A stretch of 64,000 bases of DNA, from positions 27,711-91,710 of the forward strand of contig JANQFR010000025.1 of NCBI GenBank assembly GCA_028277745.1. Direction: 5' to 3'. The notes beneath the pieces were generated by a model, which worked only from the letters and a program-made list of their open reading frames with translations, was not told where the DNA came from and searched no databases. How positions within the stretch are numbered: position 1 is the stretch's first letter; every line of letters starts with the position of its first letter. Made by a program: the position numbers and the translations under genes. This DNA is from Phycisphaeraceae bacterium. Its GTDB lineage: Bacteria > Planctomycetota > Phycisphaerae > Phycisphaerales > Phycisphaeraceae. Shown piece by piece: positions 43,783 to 54,139 of the stretch.

Positions 43783-44146
43783 GCTGACCGAGACCCAAAC
43801 CTCCCGGGTGGACATCGTTTTCAGAGCGTTCTCCGACCGGACGCGCCTGCGGATCATGAACCTGCTGCGGGGCCGCAGGGAGTTGTGCGTCTGCGACATC
43901 ATCCGGGTGCTCGACCTGCCCCAGGCGAAGGTGTCCCGGCATCTGGCCTACCTCCGGCGCGCCGGCCTGGTGGCCACCCGACGCCAGGGGCAGTGGGTTT
44001 ACTACCGGCTGCGTCAGGCGGAAGGGAACTTCCACGCCAACATGCTTGAATGCCTCCGTTGTTGCCTGGCGGAGGTCCCGGAGCTGCAAGCCGACCGCGC
44101 CAGGCTGGAGGGAGCGTTAAAGATCAAGGACGTGAACTGCTGCTGA
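43781..44146 (+). CDS. arsR: ArsR-family arsenic-responsive repressor
   Basis: A 121-residue winged-helix repressor. ELCVCD (Cys36, Cys38) is the arsenite-binding motif in the recognition region, followed by IIRVLDLPQAKVSRHLAYLRRAGLV, the DNA-reading helix. Additional cysteines are at LECLRCC and a final NCC. The start overlaps its own operator, so the mRNA is leaderless or nearly so; a GTG ten codons in (43808) is a possible alternative. It is 70 bases upstream of arsC, likely in one transcript. Confidence 0.92.
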   Translation: MLTETQTSRVDIVFRAFSDRTRLRIMNLLRGRRELCVCDIIRVLDLPQAKVSRHLAYLRRAGLVATRRQGQWVYYRLRQAEGNFHANMLECLRCCLAEVPELQADRARLEGALKIKDVNCC

Positions 44147-44216
44147 TGGTCGAGGCCCCAGCGTCATGACCGCCCCCGGCGAACGGATCGCCGCCCGCAA
44201 CCTCAAGGAGAGAACC

Positions 44217-44675
44217 ATGGCATTGAACAACGGCGTCCTGTTTGTGTGCAGCCATAACTCGGCCCGCAGCCAGATGGCTCACGGCTGGCTGGAGCACCTG
44301 GCGGGCGACCGCTTCGTGATCTACAGCGCCGGGGTGGAGCCCGGCGTCCTCAACCCGCTCGCGGTGGAGGCGATGGCCGAGGTCGGCATCGACATCTCGG
44401 ACCATGTCGCCGAGGGCATCGACCGCTATCTCGGCAAGGTCCCGATCTATCACCTCGTCATCGTCTGCGACAAGGCCGCCCAGACCTGCCCCCGCATCTG
44501 GCCGGGGGCGCGTGAGCGCCACGAGTGGTTCTTCGACGACCCCTCAGCCGCGACGGGCGCGCACGACGAGAAGCTCGAGGCCTTCCGCCGGGTGCGGGAC
44601 GAAATCCGCGAACGGCTCGACGCCTGGCTCGTCGCGCTGGACGACCCCGCGCCCGCCGCGGGGGGCGCTCCGTGA
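44217..44675 (+). CDS. arsC: Thioredoxin-type arsenate reductase
   Basis: A 152-residue arsenate reductase of the low-molecular-weight phosphatase fold. The P-loop CSHNSARS gives Cys11 and Arg17; the redox pair Cys84 and Cys91 lies in CDKAAQTCP. The enzyme reduces arsenate to arsenite and is recycled by thioredoxin. I start at MALNNGVLFV with AAGGAGA six bases before. No arsenite efflux pump (arsB or acr3) is in the window, so export must come from elsewhere. It follows arsR. Confidence 0.93.
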   Translation: MALNNGVLFVCSHNSARSQMAHGWLEHLAGDRFVIYSAGVEPGVLNPLAVEAMAEVGIDISDHVAEGIDRYLGKVPIYHLVIVCDKAAQTCPRIWPGARERHEWFFDDPSAATGAHDEKLEAFRRVRDEIRERLDAWLVALDDPAPAAGGAP

Positions 44676-44711
44676 GGCAGCGTGCGGGGCGGTGAGGCGA
44701 ACCCCCTGTAT

Positions 44712-44743
44712 CCGGACCTTCGCTGCGCTCAGGTCCAGCTTCG
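44712..44743. repeat. CCGGACCTTCG-type interspersed repeat
   Basis: CCGGACCTTCGCTGCGCTCA followed by GGTCCAGCTTCG, a single-arm copy of the family, after the arsC stop. Confidence 0.6.
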
Positions 44744-44782
44744 ACGGTTTTTCACGCATCTTTGAAAAAAATTGGATCGGTC

Positions 44783-44809
44783 TGTCACGCGGCGCGGGGT
44801 TCGCTCGTC
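44783..44809 (+). promoter_or_regulatory. Candidate ECF41 promoter
   Basis: TGTCACG (44783-44789), a 16-base spacer, and CGTC (44806-44809). This matches the promoter described for ECF41 sigma factors (TGTCACA, 16 bases, CGTC) except for the last base of the first box. It lies 45 bases upstream of the AhpD-like gene that precedes an ECF41-like sigma gene, the expected place for autoregulation. Confidence 0.7.
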
Positions 44810-44854
44810 AATCCTCTTAGTTCGAGAAATTTCACCCCCCACCGGAAGCGTAAA

Positions 44855-45370
44855 ATGACCGACACGCAGGAGTACAAAGACGCCATCCACGACTTCGCGC
44901 AGCGCTATGAATACGACATGAGCTATCAGCTCGATCTCCTGGAGGCGGCGCCCGGCGCGTTCAAGGCCTTCAACCGCGCCCAGGGAACCTCCAGCTACCG
45001 CCGCGCCCTGCCGCTGGACGTGCACTATGTGGCGCGGATCGCCATGATGCAGGCGGACGACTGCGGCGGTTGCCTCCGGCTCAACCTCCGCATGGCCGTT
45101 GAAGCGGGCGTCGAGCGGGAGCTGCTCGACAAGCTGCTGCGGCGCCCCAAGGACCTGCCCATCGCGCTTCAGGACGTGCGCGATCACGCCTTTGACGTAA
45201 CGTCCCAGACGCCACCCGACCCGTCGCGCATCGAACGGCTGCGCACCGCCTACGGCGAGGACGGCTTGGCCGAGCTGGCGGTCTGCTTCGCGGGGTGTCG
45301 GCTGTTTCCGACCGTCAAGCGTGCGCTGGGCAAGGCGGCGTTCTGCGAGGTCCGCGACGGAGATTTCTGA
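44855..45370 (+). CDS. AhpD-like carboxymuconolactone decarboxylase-family protein
   Basis: A 171-residue all-helical protein of the carboxymuconolactone decarboxylase family. The redox motif DCGGC (Cys70 and Cys73, then LRLN) matches AhpD-type peroxidase active sites. The family is a regular neighbour of ECF41 sigma genes, as here: the sigma gene begins three bases after its stop. I start at MTDTQEYK since GGAAG lies upstream; an earlier ATG at 44762 would run through the candidate promoter. A role in peroxide or aldehyde stress is likely; the electron donor is unknown. Confidence 0.85.
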   Translation: MTDTQEYKDAIHDFAQRYEYDMSYQLDLLEAAPGAFKAFNRAQGTSSYRRALPLDVHYVARIAMMQADDCGGCLRLNLRMAVEAGVERELLDKLLRRPKDLPIALQDVRDHAFDVTSQTPPDPSRIERLRTAYGEDGLAELAVCFAGCRLFPTVKRALGKAAFCEVRDGDF

Positions 45371-45373
45371 TCG

Positions 45374-46234
45374 ATGCTTCAAGACAGCGAACTGCATGAC
45401 GACCATGCGTACCTCGTGAAGCTGGCGTACCGCATGCTCGGCTCGGTCAGCGACGCGGAGGAAGTCGCGCAGGAAGCGTTTACGCGCTGGTATTCGGCCG
45501 GCGCCCCCGAGGTCGATTCCCTCCGCGCCTGGCTCACCCGGACGGCCACGCGCCTCTGCCTCGATCGCTTGAAGTCATCCGCCCGCAAGCGGGAGCAATA
45601 CATCGGGGATGAACTGCCCGAACCGTTGCTCCTCGACCCAGGCCGCCAAAGCGAGATCGATGACACGCTGTCGATGGCGCTGCTCGCCGCCATCCAACGC
45701 CTGACCCCGAGCGAGCGCGCGGTTTTTCTGCTGCACGACGTCTTCGACTACCGTTTCGACGAGGTCGCCCAGGTGCTCGAGCTACGCCCCGAGCATTGCC
45801 GCCAACTCGCGGTCCGCGCCCGACGGAGCCTGCGTCTCGACCGCGTGCGGAGCGACCCCGACCCCGAAGCCGTCGATCGCCTCACCCACGCCTTCTTTCA
45901 TGCGATCGAGTCCGGCGAGGTCCAACAGCTCGAAGACCTCTTGAGCGCCGATGTCGTCTTCAGGTCCGATGGGGGCGGCGAGGTTCCGGCGACGCCCAAG
46001 CCCATTCACGGCAGAGAGGCCGTGATCCACTTCCTGGAGCGCGTCCTGATGCGCACGGAGCCCAGCCCGGTGCTTCATCGGCGCCGGGTCTGGTTCAACG
46101 GCTCGCCGGGCACGGTGCTGACCGACGCCGACGGGCGCCCGCTCACCGCGATCCAGTTCCAGATCCAGGACGGCCGGATCTGCGGCCTCTTCGCACAACG
46201 CAACCCCCGGAAACTCGCCGGCCTGCAGCCGTGA
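45374..46234 (+). CDS. ECF41-type sigma factor with SnoaL-like C-terminal domain
   Basis: A 286-residue sigma factor (SigJ-like). Region 2 is LVKLAYRMLGSVSDAEEVAQ with EAFTRWY; region 4 is RLTPSERAVFLLHDVFDYRFD and EVAQVLELRPEHCRQLAVRAR. The C-terminal third (FHAIESGEVQQLEDLLSADVV onward) is a SnoaL-like cup domain that replaces a separate anti-sigma factor in the ECF41 group. The usual DGGGE-type motif is present as SDGGGEVPA. Expression is probably self-controlled by the promoter at 44783-44809 in front of its partner gene. Confidence 0.9.
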   Translation: MLQDSELHDDHAYLVKLAYRMLGSVSDAEEVAQEAFTRWYSAGAPEVDSLRAWLTRTATRLCLDRLKSSARKREQYIGDELPEPLLLDPGRQSEIDDTLSMALLAAIQRLTPSERAVFLLHDVFDYRFDEVAQVLELRPEHCRQLAVRARRSLRLDRVRSDPDPEAVDRLTHAFFHAIESGEVQQLEDLLSADVVFRSDGGGEVPATPKPIHGREAVIHFLERVLMRTEPSPVLHRRRVWFNGSPGTVLTDADGRPLTAIQFQIQDGRICGLFAQRNPRKLAGLQP

Positions 46235-46253
46235 ATCCCCGATCCGCGAGACG

Positions 46254-46715
46254 TTATGGCGCGGGGTACAGCTTCTCAAAAACCTCTGTTTCACTGGGGT
46301 GGTCGAAGCGGGCCGCGGCCTGGCGCGCCAGTTCGTGTTGCATCCGCGCTTCGTCCGGCCGATCGACGAGCGCGTACGCATTGGCGGCGCACCCGTGAGC
46401 GGTCGCCCGGTCGAACGCGGTCTGCTCGTCGCCGACCTGTTGGCTCAGCGTCAAACACCGCTCGGCGTGCCGCACGGCCGCGGCGCCGTCGCCCGCCGCG
46501 GCGTACGCGGTCGCCAGGAGGACCTGTCCCCGCAGATGGTTGACCGGGCCCCCGGCCTCGAGCCAGTGCAGCGTCGACGCATGGGCCAGGTGGATCAGCC
46601 GTTCGACCTCCTCGGCCGACCGGCGCTCCGCCTCGATGAGTCTCCAGGCCTCATTGTTGAACTCCACCGCGAACCAGTGATGAGCCCGCGGCAGATCGAT
46701 CGGCGGTTCATGCAT
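46254..46715 (-). CDS. Hypothetical helical (TPR-like) protein
   Basis: A 153-residue cytoplasmic protein. Its helices show tetratricopeptide-like spacing: EAERRSAEEVERLIHLAHAST, LRGQVLLATAYAAAGDGAAAV, ATAHGCAANAYALVDRPDEAR. No catalytic motif. AAGGAG six bases upstream supports the chosen ATG. Its stop is 20 bases from the stop of the ECF41 gene (convergent). Function is unknown. Confidence 0.7.
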   Translation of the reverse strand: MHEPPIDLPRAHHWFAVEFNNEAWRLIEAERRSAEEVERLIHLAHASTLHWLEAGGPVNHLRGQVLLATAYAAAGDGAAAVRHAERCLTLSQQVGDEQTAFDRATAHGCAANAYALVDRPDEARMQHELARQAAARFDHPSETEVFEKLYPAP

Positions 46716-46874
46716 GAGAAGCTCCTTGTGATGGGTCACCATTAGAACAGAACGAATCGATGTTTTAGTGACGGGGTCTGCCCCACGTTTTCTTCGCCAT
46801 GGCTTACCCTCAAGTCATTGCCGTGATCCCTCATTGACGGGCCGACTGACCCACGTGAGCATAGCAGCATCGTC

Positions 46875-47363
46875 ATGTCCTCCACGCCGCCCGGCCGAGA
46901 AGGCCGTTTCATTTCCATTGCCGGCCTCTTGCTCACGGTGACGCTGGGCGTGTTCTTCGGGAGCCTGAGCTACACGATGTACCACGCCCGGGCGGCGTCG
47001 TATCTTTCGGACGACCCGACCGCCTGCGTGAACTGTCACATCATGCGCGACGCCTACGACAGCTGGCAGAAGGCCGGCCACCACACCGCGGCCAACTGCA
47101 ACGACTGTCATGTGCCGCACGACCTGGTCGGCAAGTATCTGACCAAGCTCGACAACGGCTATCACCACTCGGTCGCGTTCACCCTCGACAACTTTCACGA
47201 GCCGATCCGCGCCCGCGACAGCAGCCGGCGGGTCGTGCTGGACAACTGTCTCGACTGCCACGTCGACCTCGTGTCCGAGATGTCCGCGTCCGCCGGGGCG
47301 TCCGGCGAGCCGATCGACTGCATCCACTGCCACGCCGCCGCGGGCCACGGCCCGCCCCGCTGA
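46875..47363 (+). CDS. nrfH: Cytochrome c nitrite reductase small subunit NrfH
   Basis: A 162-residue membrane-anchored tetraheme cytochrome of the NapC/NrfH family. One N-terminal helix (ISIAGLLLTVTLGVFFGSLSY) is followed by four CxxCH heme sites: CVNCH, CNDCH, CLDCH, CIHCH. It takes electrons from the quinol pool and passes them to NrfA, whose gene starts 14 bases after its stop. The heme count and spacing match NrfH. The start gives a short basic leader before the helix. Confidence 0.95.
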   Translation: MSSTPPGREGRFISIAGLLLTVTLGVFFGSLSYTMYHARAASYLSDDPTACVNCHIMRDAYDSWQKAGHHTAANCNDCHVPHDLVGKYLTKLDNGYHHSVAFTLDNFHEPIRARDSSRRVVLDNCLDCHVDLVSEMSASAGASGEPIDCIHCHAAAGHGPPR

Positions 47364-47377
47364 TCCGGAGCTTCGTC

Positions 47378-48835
47378 ATGTCTGATTCCGCCCCCTCTCC
47401 TGCCCGGCCGCGCCGTCGCTGGGCGACCCTCATCTACACCCTGGCCTTCTTCACCACCGCCGCCGCCACCGTCGCGGTGCTGCTGTTGATCCAGAACATC
47501 AGCCAGCGCAAGCGCGAGGCCCGGTCGGTCGTGTTCGAGATCGTCGACCTCGACGAGACCTCCATCGACCCCAAGGAATGGGCCAAGAACCACCCCCGAC
47601 AGTACGACAGCTACATCCGGACCGTCGACACCGAGCGGACTCGCCACGGCGGCAGCGAGGCGTTCCAGAAGCTCGATGAAGACCCCCTCTGGCGCGTCAT
47701 CTTCGACGGCTACGCCTTCAGCATCGACTACCGCGAGGAGCGGGGGCACGCCTACATGCTCTCCGACCAGCGCGAGACCGAGCGGGTGACCCTGCGCTCC
47801 CAGCCCGGCGCCTGCCTGCACTGCCACGCGTCGAACATCCCCGCGTATCGGCAGGTCGGCCTCGACCAGGGCGCGCCCGGGTCGCTCGACCTGCCGCTGG
47901 ACCATCCCGATGCGCGGGAGCAGCTTATGCAGGGCTTCGAAGCGGTCTGCGCGATGCCCTATGAGCAGGCGACCGCGCTGGTCAATCACCCGGTGACGTG
48001 CCTGGATTGCCACGACCCCGACTCGATGCGGCTGCGCGTGACCCGGCCGGCGTTCATCAACGGGATCGCCGCGTTCGCCGCGTCGGACCAGCCGGCGCCG
48101 CACCTGCCGAGCATCGAACGCTGGCGCACCGGCTCAAGAAAGCAGCCCTACGACGCCAACGCGCTGGCGTCGCGCCAGGAGATGCGTTCGCTCGCGTGCG
48201 CGCAGTGCCACGTCGAGTATTACTTCCACGGCGAGGGCAAGCTGCTGACCTACCCCTGGAGCAACGGCCTCAAGGCCGAGCAGATCGAGGCGTACTACGA
48301 TTCGATCGACTTCAAGGACTGGACCCACGCCCGCAGCGGGGCGGCGGTGCTCAAAGCTCAGCACCCCGAGTTCGAGCTGTGGAGCCAGGGCATCCACGCC
48401 CGCGCCGGGGTGGCGTGCGCCGACTGCCACATGCCCTACCGGCGCGAAGGCGCGGTGAAGATCAGCGACCACCACGTGCGCAGCCCGCTGTTGAACGTCG
48501 CCCGGGCGTGCCAGACCTGCCACGCCGTGCCCGAGGACGAGCTGAAGGCCCGGGCCGAGGCGATCCAGGACCGCACCCGGGCGATGATGGAGCGGGCCGA
48601 GCACGCGGTGGTCGACCTGATCGGGGCGATCGAAGAGCTCCAGGCCGACGGCGCGACGGATGAGCAGCTCGCCCTGCCGCGCGCCTATCAGCGCCGCGCC
48701 CAGTGGCGGCTGGATTTCGTCGCCGCGGAGAACTCGATGGGTTTCCACGCCGACCAGGAGTCGGCCCGTATCCTCGCGGAGGCGATCGACGAGGCCCGCC
48801 AGGGAGAGGTCGCCGCGGCGCGTGTCCGCCCGTGA
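47378..48835 (+). CDS. nrfA: Ammonia-forming cytochrome c nitrite reductase NrfA
   Basis: A 485-residue pentaheme enzyme reducing nitrite to ammonia. An N-terminal helix (LIYTLAFFTTAAATVAVLLLI) acts as a signal or anchor. Five heme sites are visible: CLHCH, CLDCH, CAQCH, CADCH, CQTCH. The first site is CxxCH; in E. coli-type NrfA it is CxxCK, with lysine as the axial ligand of the active heme. Typical motifs CHVEYYF, KAQHPEFELWSQGIHARAGV and CADCHMPY are present. CGGAG precedes the ATG. It ends 42 bases from the convergent oxyR stop. Confidence 0.93.
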   Translation: MSDSAPSPARPRRRWATLIYTLAFFTTAAATVAVLLLIQNISQRKREARSVVFEIVDLDETSIDPKEWAKNHPRQYDSYIRTVDTERTRHGGSEAFQKLDEDPLWRVIFDGYAFSIDYREERGHAYMLSDQRETERVTLRSQPGACLHCHASNIPAYRQVGLDQGAPGSLDLPLDHPDAREQLMQGFEAVCAMPYEQATALVNHPVTCLDCHDPDSMRLRVTRPAFINGIAAFAASDQPAPHLPSIERWRTGSRKQPYDANALASRQEMRSLACAQCHVEYYFHGEGKLLTYPWSNGLKAEQIEAYYDSIDFKDWTHARSGAAVLKAQHPEFELWSQGIHARAGVACADCHMPYRREGAVKISDHHVRSPLLNVARACQTCHAVPEDELKARAEAIQDRTRAMMERAEHAVVDLIGAIEELQADGATDEQLALPRAYQRRAQWRLDFVAAENSMGFHADQESARILAEAIDEARQGEVAAARVRP

Positions 48836-48877
48836 GACCGGCCGAGGCCGCGGGTTGAGGCTCGATCAGGAAGGGCT

Positions 48878-49789
48878 CTACGCGCCGTTATGCTCGCGCA
48901 ACGTCTGACGCAACGCCCCGCTCATAGCATCGGCCAGCTTCTCCAGCGCGCGGCCGCGCGGGCAGCTGCGCCGCCACGCCAGCACCAGGGGGCGTTTGGG
49001 CGTCGGCCCGGCGAACGGTCGGACCTGCACCGACGAATGTTCCGCGAACGGGCCCATCGCGGCGAACATCGGCAGGACCGTGCAGCCCAGCCCGGCGCCG
49101 ACCATCTGCCGCAGGCTCTCGATGCCGTTGGCCTGAAACTCGGACGGGTCGCGCCTCCGCCGATCGCACAGCGACAGGATCTGCGCCCGCATGCAGTGGC
49201 CTTCTTCCAGGAGCAGCATTTTTTCGCCGTTCAGCGCCTCGGGCTTCACGCGCTTGTGCTTCGCGAGGGGGTGGTCTGGGGGCAACGCGGCGACAAACGG
49301 CTCGTCCAGCACCTCACGCGTCACCACGGCGGGCTCGTCGATCGGCAGCGACACGATCGCCGCTTCGAGGTCCGAGGCAATCAGCCGCTGGATGAGGCTG
49401 GCCGTGACCTCTTCGCGGATCAGCAACTCCATCTCCGGGTGCTCCCGCTTGAGGACCGGCAGCGTGTGGGGCAGCAGGTACGGCCCGACGGTGGGGATCG
49501 CCCCCAGCTTGAACGGGCCCGCGATCTGGTCGCTGACCTCCTCCGCTGCGTGGCGCAGCCGATCGCACTCGTCGAGCACCACCCGGGCCTGCTGCACGAC
49601 GCGCTGCCCGGCGGGCGTCAGCGTGACCCGCCGTGGGCCGCGCTCGAACAACGCCGCGCCCAGCGTGTGCTCCAGCTTCGCCACCTGCGTGCTCAGCGTC
49701 GGCTGGCTCACCCGGCACCGCGCCGCGGCCCGCCCGAAATGCCCCGTCTCCGCCAGCGCGAGCACGTATTCGAGGTCTCGCGTGTTCAT
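48878..49789 (-). CDS. oxyR: OxyR peroxide-sensing regulator
   Basis: A 303-residue LysR-family activator. The N-terminal HTH is DLEYVLALAETGHFGRAAAR with CRVSQPTLSTQVAKLE. The C-terminal sensor has the redox cysteines at Cys199 (EEGHCMRAQ) and Cys208 (LSLCD), the same positions as in E. coli OxyR, where they form a disulfide when oxidised by hydrogen peroxide. It is divergent from katG with inverted half-sites in the shared 145-base gap, so it most likely activates katG. Confidence 0.93.
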   Translation of the reverse strand: MNTRDLEYVLALAETGHFGRAAARCRVSQPTLSTQVAKLEHTLGAALFERGPRRVTLTPAGQRVVQQARVVLDECDRLRHAAEEVSDQIAGPFKLGAIPTVGPYLLPHTLPVLKREHPEMELLIREEVTASLIQRLIASDLEAAIVSLPIDEPAVVTREVLDEPFVAALPPDHPLAKHKRVKPEALNGEKMLLLEEGHCMRAQILSLCDRRRRDPSEFQANGIESLRQMVGAGLGCTVLPMFAAMGPFAEHSSVQVRPFAGPTPKRPLVLAWRRSCPRGRALEKLADAMSGALRQTLREHNGA

Positions 49790-49800
49790 AGTTTTATTCT

Positions 49801-52127
<2,327 letters not shown>

Positions 52128-52141
52128 GGTCGAAGCTCCTT

Positions 52142-52261
52142 AGAACGTGTGTGAGAAGCCGGACCTGAGCGAAGCGAAGGGCCGGATCGAGCCAACAAAA
52201 ATCCATCCGGACCTTCGCTTCGCTCAGGTCCGGCTTGACACGAGCTTCTCACACACGTTCT
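52142..52261. repeat. Composite 120-bp inverted repeat after katG
   Basis: Outer arms AGAACGTGTGTGAGAAG (52142-52158) and the exact complement (52245-52261) enclose a second pair of about 32 bases (52157-52187 and 52205-52236) of the CCGGACCTTCG family with one mismatch. It is the longest member of the family in the window. Confidence 0.85.
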
Positions 52262-52271
52262 TAAACCCCAC

Positions 52272-52305
52272 CGCCCGCTCCGGCTCCGCTTGGAGCGGGC
52301 GTTTT
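52272..52305 (+). terminator. Intrinsic terminator after katG
   Basis: A 10-bp stem (CGCCCGCTCC at 52272-52281 and GGAGCGGGCG at 52292-52301) with a 10-base loop, followed by TTTT. Confidence 0.8.
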
Positions 52306-52325
52306 GACCTAAGATAGATAAAGTC

Positions 52326-52784
52326 ATGACCCAGCCCATCGCCCAACCCGCTCCTCACGATGCCAGCCGCCTGCTCACGCGGCTCGGCCGGTGGCTGCTT
52401 ACGGGTCTGGCGGCGTTGAGTTTCGCGATCGGCTGGGTCGGCATCTTTGTGCCCGGCCTGCCCACCACGATCTTCTGGATCGTCGCGGTCCTGCTCGCAG
52501 GCAAGGCGTGTCCGGTGGTGCAACGCTGGGTCTATGACAACCCGCACGTCGGATCGCTGGTCCGCGATGTCATCGAGAAACGCAGCCTGCCGGCGAAAGC
52601 CAAGCGCCACGCGATCATCGGCATGTGGGCCATGCTCGCGGTCTCGGCGTTCTTCATGTTGGCCATGGCCGGCGTGTCGGCGCTCTGGTGGGCGGCCATC
52701 CTGCCCGCCGTCGGCATCGGGGTCAGCGGGTACATCCTGTGGGGTCTAAAAGACCTGCCGACCACGGACGCGGGCGTTTCATAA
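52326..52784 (+). CDS. DUF454 (YbaN-type) membrane protein
   Basis: A 152-residue inner-membrane protein. Three or four helices: LLTGLAALSFAIGWVGIFVPG, TTIFWIVAVLLAGKA, MWAMLAVSAFFMLAMAGVSAL and WWAAILPAVGIGVSGYILWG. GIFVPGLPTTIFWI is the family signature. The function of YbaN proteins is unknown. The start lies 21 bases after the T-run of the upstream terminator. A broken MFS gene follows by 25 bases. Confidence 0.85.
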   Translation: MTQPIAQPAPHDASRLLTRLGRWLLTGLAALSFAIGWVGIFVPGLPTTIFWIVAVLLAGKACPVVQRWVYDNPHVGSLVRDVIEKRSLPAKAKRHAIIGMWAMLAVSAFFMLAMAGVSALWWAAILPAVGIGVSGYILWGLKDLPTTDAGVS

Positions 52785-52809
52785 TCACGAAGCCTTACAC
52801 TGTCGGGCT

Positions 52810-52980
52810 GTGAACGACACGTCAAGCTCCAGGTCACGTCCCTCGTGGGCGCGGATGGCCCCGATCTTCGCGGTCGTGTTCTTCAGTTTCTTCGGCTACG
52901 CGATGATCTCGGTCATCTTTGTGCCGATGCTGATGCATCCCGGCGAAACCTTCCTGGCTAAAGTAGCCTGTCTCTTTTGA
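52810..52980 (+). pseudogene. 5' fragment of an MFS transporter gene
   Basis: A GTG start and 56 codons. The translation is closely similar to the first 50 residues of the intact MFS protein at 55351: both read FAVVFFSFFGYAMI, then SVIF or TVIF, then MLMHPGETFL or MLLNPDETFL. Homology stops at about 52963, after which an unrelated tail (AKVACLF) ends at TGA. The upstream sequence (TTACACTGT) is also shared with the intact copy, so promoter and start were duplicated together. The matching 3' end is found at 55177-55293. The piece has only one helix, so it cannot transport. Confidence 0.8.
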
Positions 52981-53133
52981 CTTGCTCGTCCCCTTTGAGT
53001 TGTCCCAGTTGATGAAGTTAGTGCTACAAACCTGTGGGCTTGCTATCTCGATGATCCTTCTCGTTCTTTGCAATATTCCAGCCTGCGAGAACAGGGTTGA
53101 CGTGGTGGCGATGCGCGATGCACAATCAGTCGG

Positions 53134-53973
53134 ATGCGGACGCCCCTGGACTATCTGAGCGGCCTGCTGCGTGAACGTCTCGATATCTTCGAGGTCCGCC
53201 GACACCGGTTCACGGCGGGTTGGCAGGAAGCGCCGGTGTGGATCAATAGCTCGCGGCTGATCTTCCTGATCGACGGTCGCCTCCCATATCACGTCAACAA
53301 TCAAACGGTGGAGCTGTCGCCAGGCGACGGGCTGCTGGTTCCGATCAACGCGCAACGGTCATGGAGCGTACCGCCGAACGGCGACAGCGAGCTGATGTGG
53401 TTCCGCTATGGGTTTGAATCGCAGTCGGAGCCGGAGCTGGAGACAGCGTATGCGGCGGGAATCGACGTCGCGCTGGAGTGGCCGTGCCTGCAGCGGTTGA
53501 TCGCATTAACCCGCGACCCGACGCCGGCAACACGGCTGGAAGCGGAAGGCGAAGTGAAGGCGGTGCTCGCGCGGTTTCTGGTGCGTGCCCAGTCCTTGGG
53601 TGATCCCGCCACAGCCGATGCGCGGCCGCGGAAGGGTGACGTCGCGGTGAACCACGCAGTGCTTTTCATTAACGAGCATTACGCCGAACCGGACGTGATC
53701 GATCGGGTGCACGAGAGAGCCGACCTGAGCGTGGCGTATTTTCGGAAACTGTTCAAAAGGCAGATGGGCGTCTCGCCGCAAGCGTATCTGACGCGTCGTC
53801 GAATGCAGGTAGCCCGCTATGAGCTGCACCGATCCCGGCGGCCGATCAAGCAGATCGCGGCCGAGGTCGGTTACGACGACCCGCTGTATTTCTCCCGAAT
53901 CTATGTCAAGTACTGGGGCCATCCGCCGTCTGCGGATCATCACCGCCGATGGGGCGGTAACCGGCCTGATTGA
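53134..53973 (+). CDS. AraC-family transcriptional regulator
   Basis: A 279-residue regulator. The N-terminal half is a cupin-like sensor (LIFLIDGRLPYHVNNQTVELS, PGDGLLVPINAQRSW). The C-terminal 100 residues hold two HTH motifs: RVHERADLSVAYFRKLFKRQ with MGVSPQAYL, and RRPIKQIAAEVGYDDPLYFS with RIYVKYWGHPPS. Members respond to sugars or related ligands. It sits between the two ends of a broken MFS gene, followed by a PEP-CTERM gene, so it did not evolve in this position. The ligand is unknown. Confidence 0.9.
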   Translation: MRTPLDYLSGLLRERLDIFEVRRHRFTAGWQEAPVWINSSRLIFLIDGRLPYHVNNQTVELSPGDGLLVPINAQRSWSVPPNGDSELMWFRYGFESQSEPELETAYAAGIDVALEWPCLQRLIALTRDPTPATRLEAEGEVKAVLARFLVRAQSLGDPATADARPRKGDVAVNHAVLFINEHYAEPDVIDRVHERADLSVAYFRKLFKRQMGVSPQAYLTRRRMQVARYELHRSRRPIKQIAAEVGYDDPLYFSRIYVKYWGHPPSADHHRRWGGNRPD

Positions 53974-54139
53974 TCACACAAAAACCGCGCTGTTTCCTTC
54001 CCATAGCTCGATCCGGCGCTCAGACAGCGCGTTATGTCCATGCGATTGAGCGCCGATGATATCGACATATCTCTCGCGGCATATCAGACTTGCGACGGGT
54101 CAGCTTTTCCCTGTTTTCCATCTATCGGAGGTCCATTTC

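Noticed and set aside
52142..52261. Insertion sequence
   Set aside because: No transposase frame fits inside 120 bp; I keep it as a repeat only.
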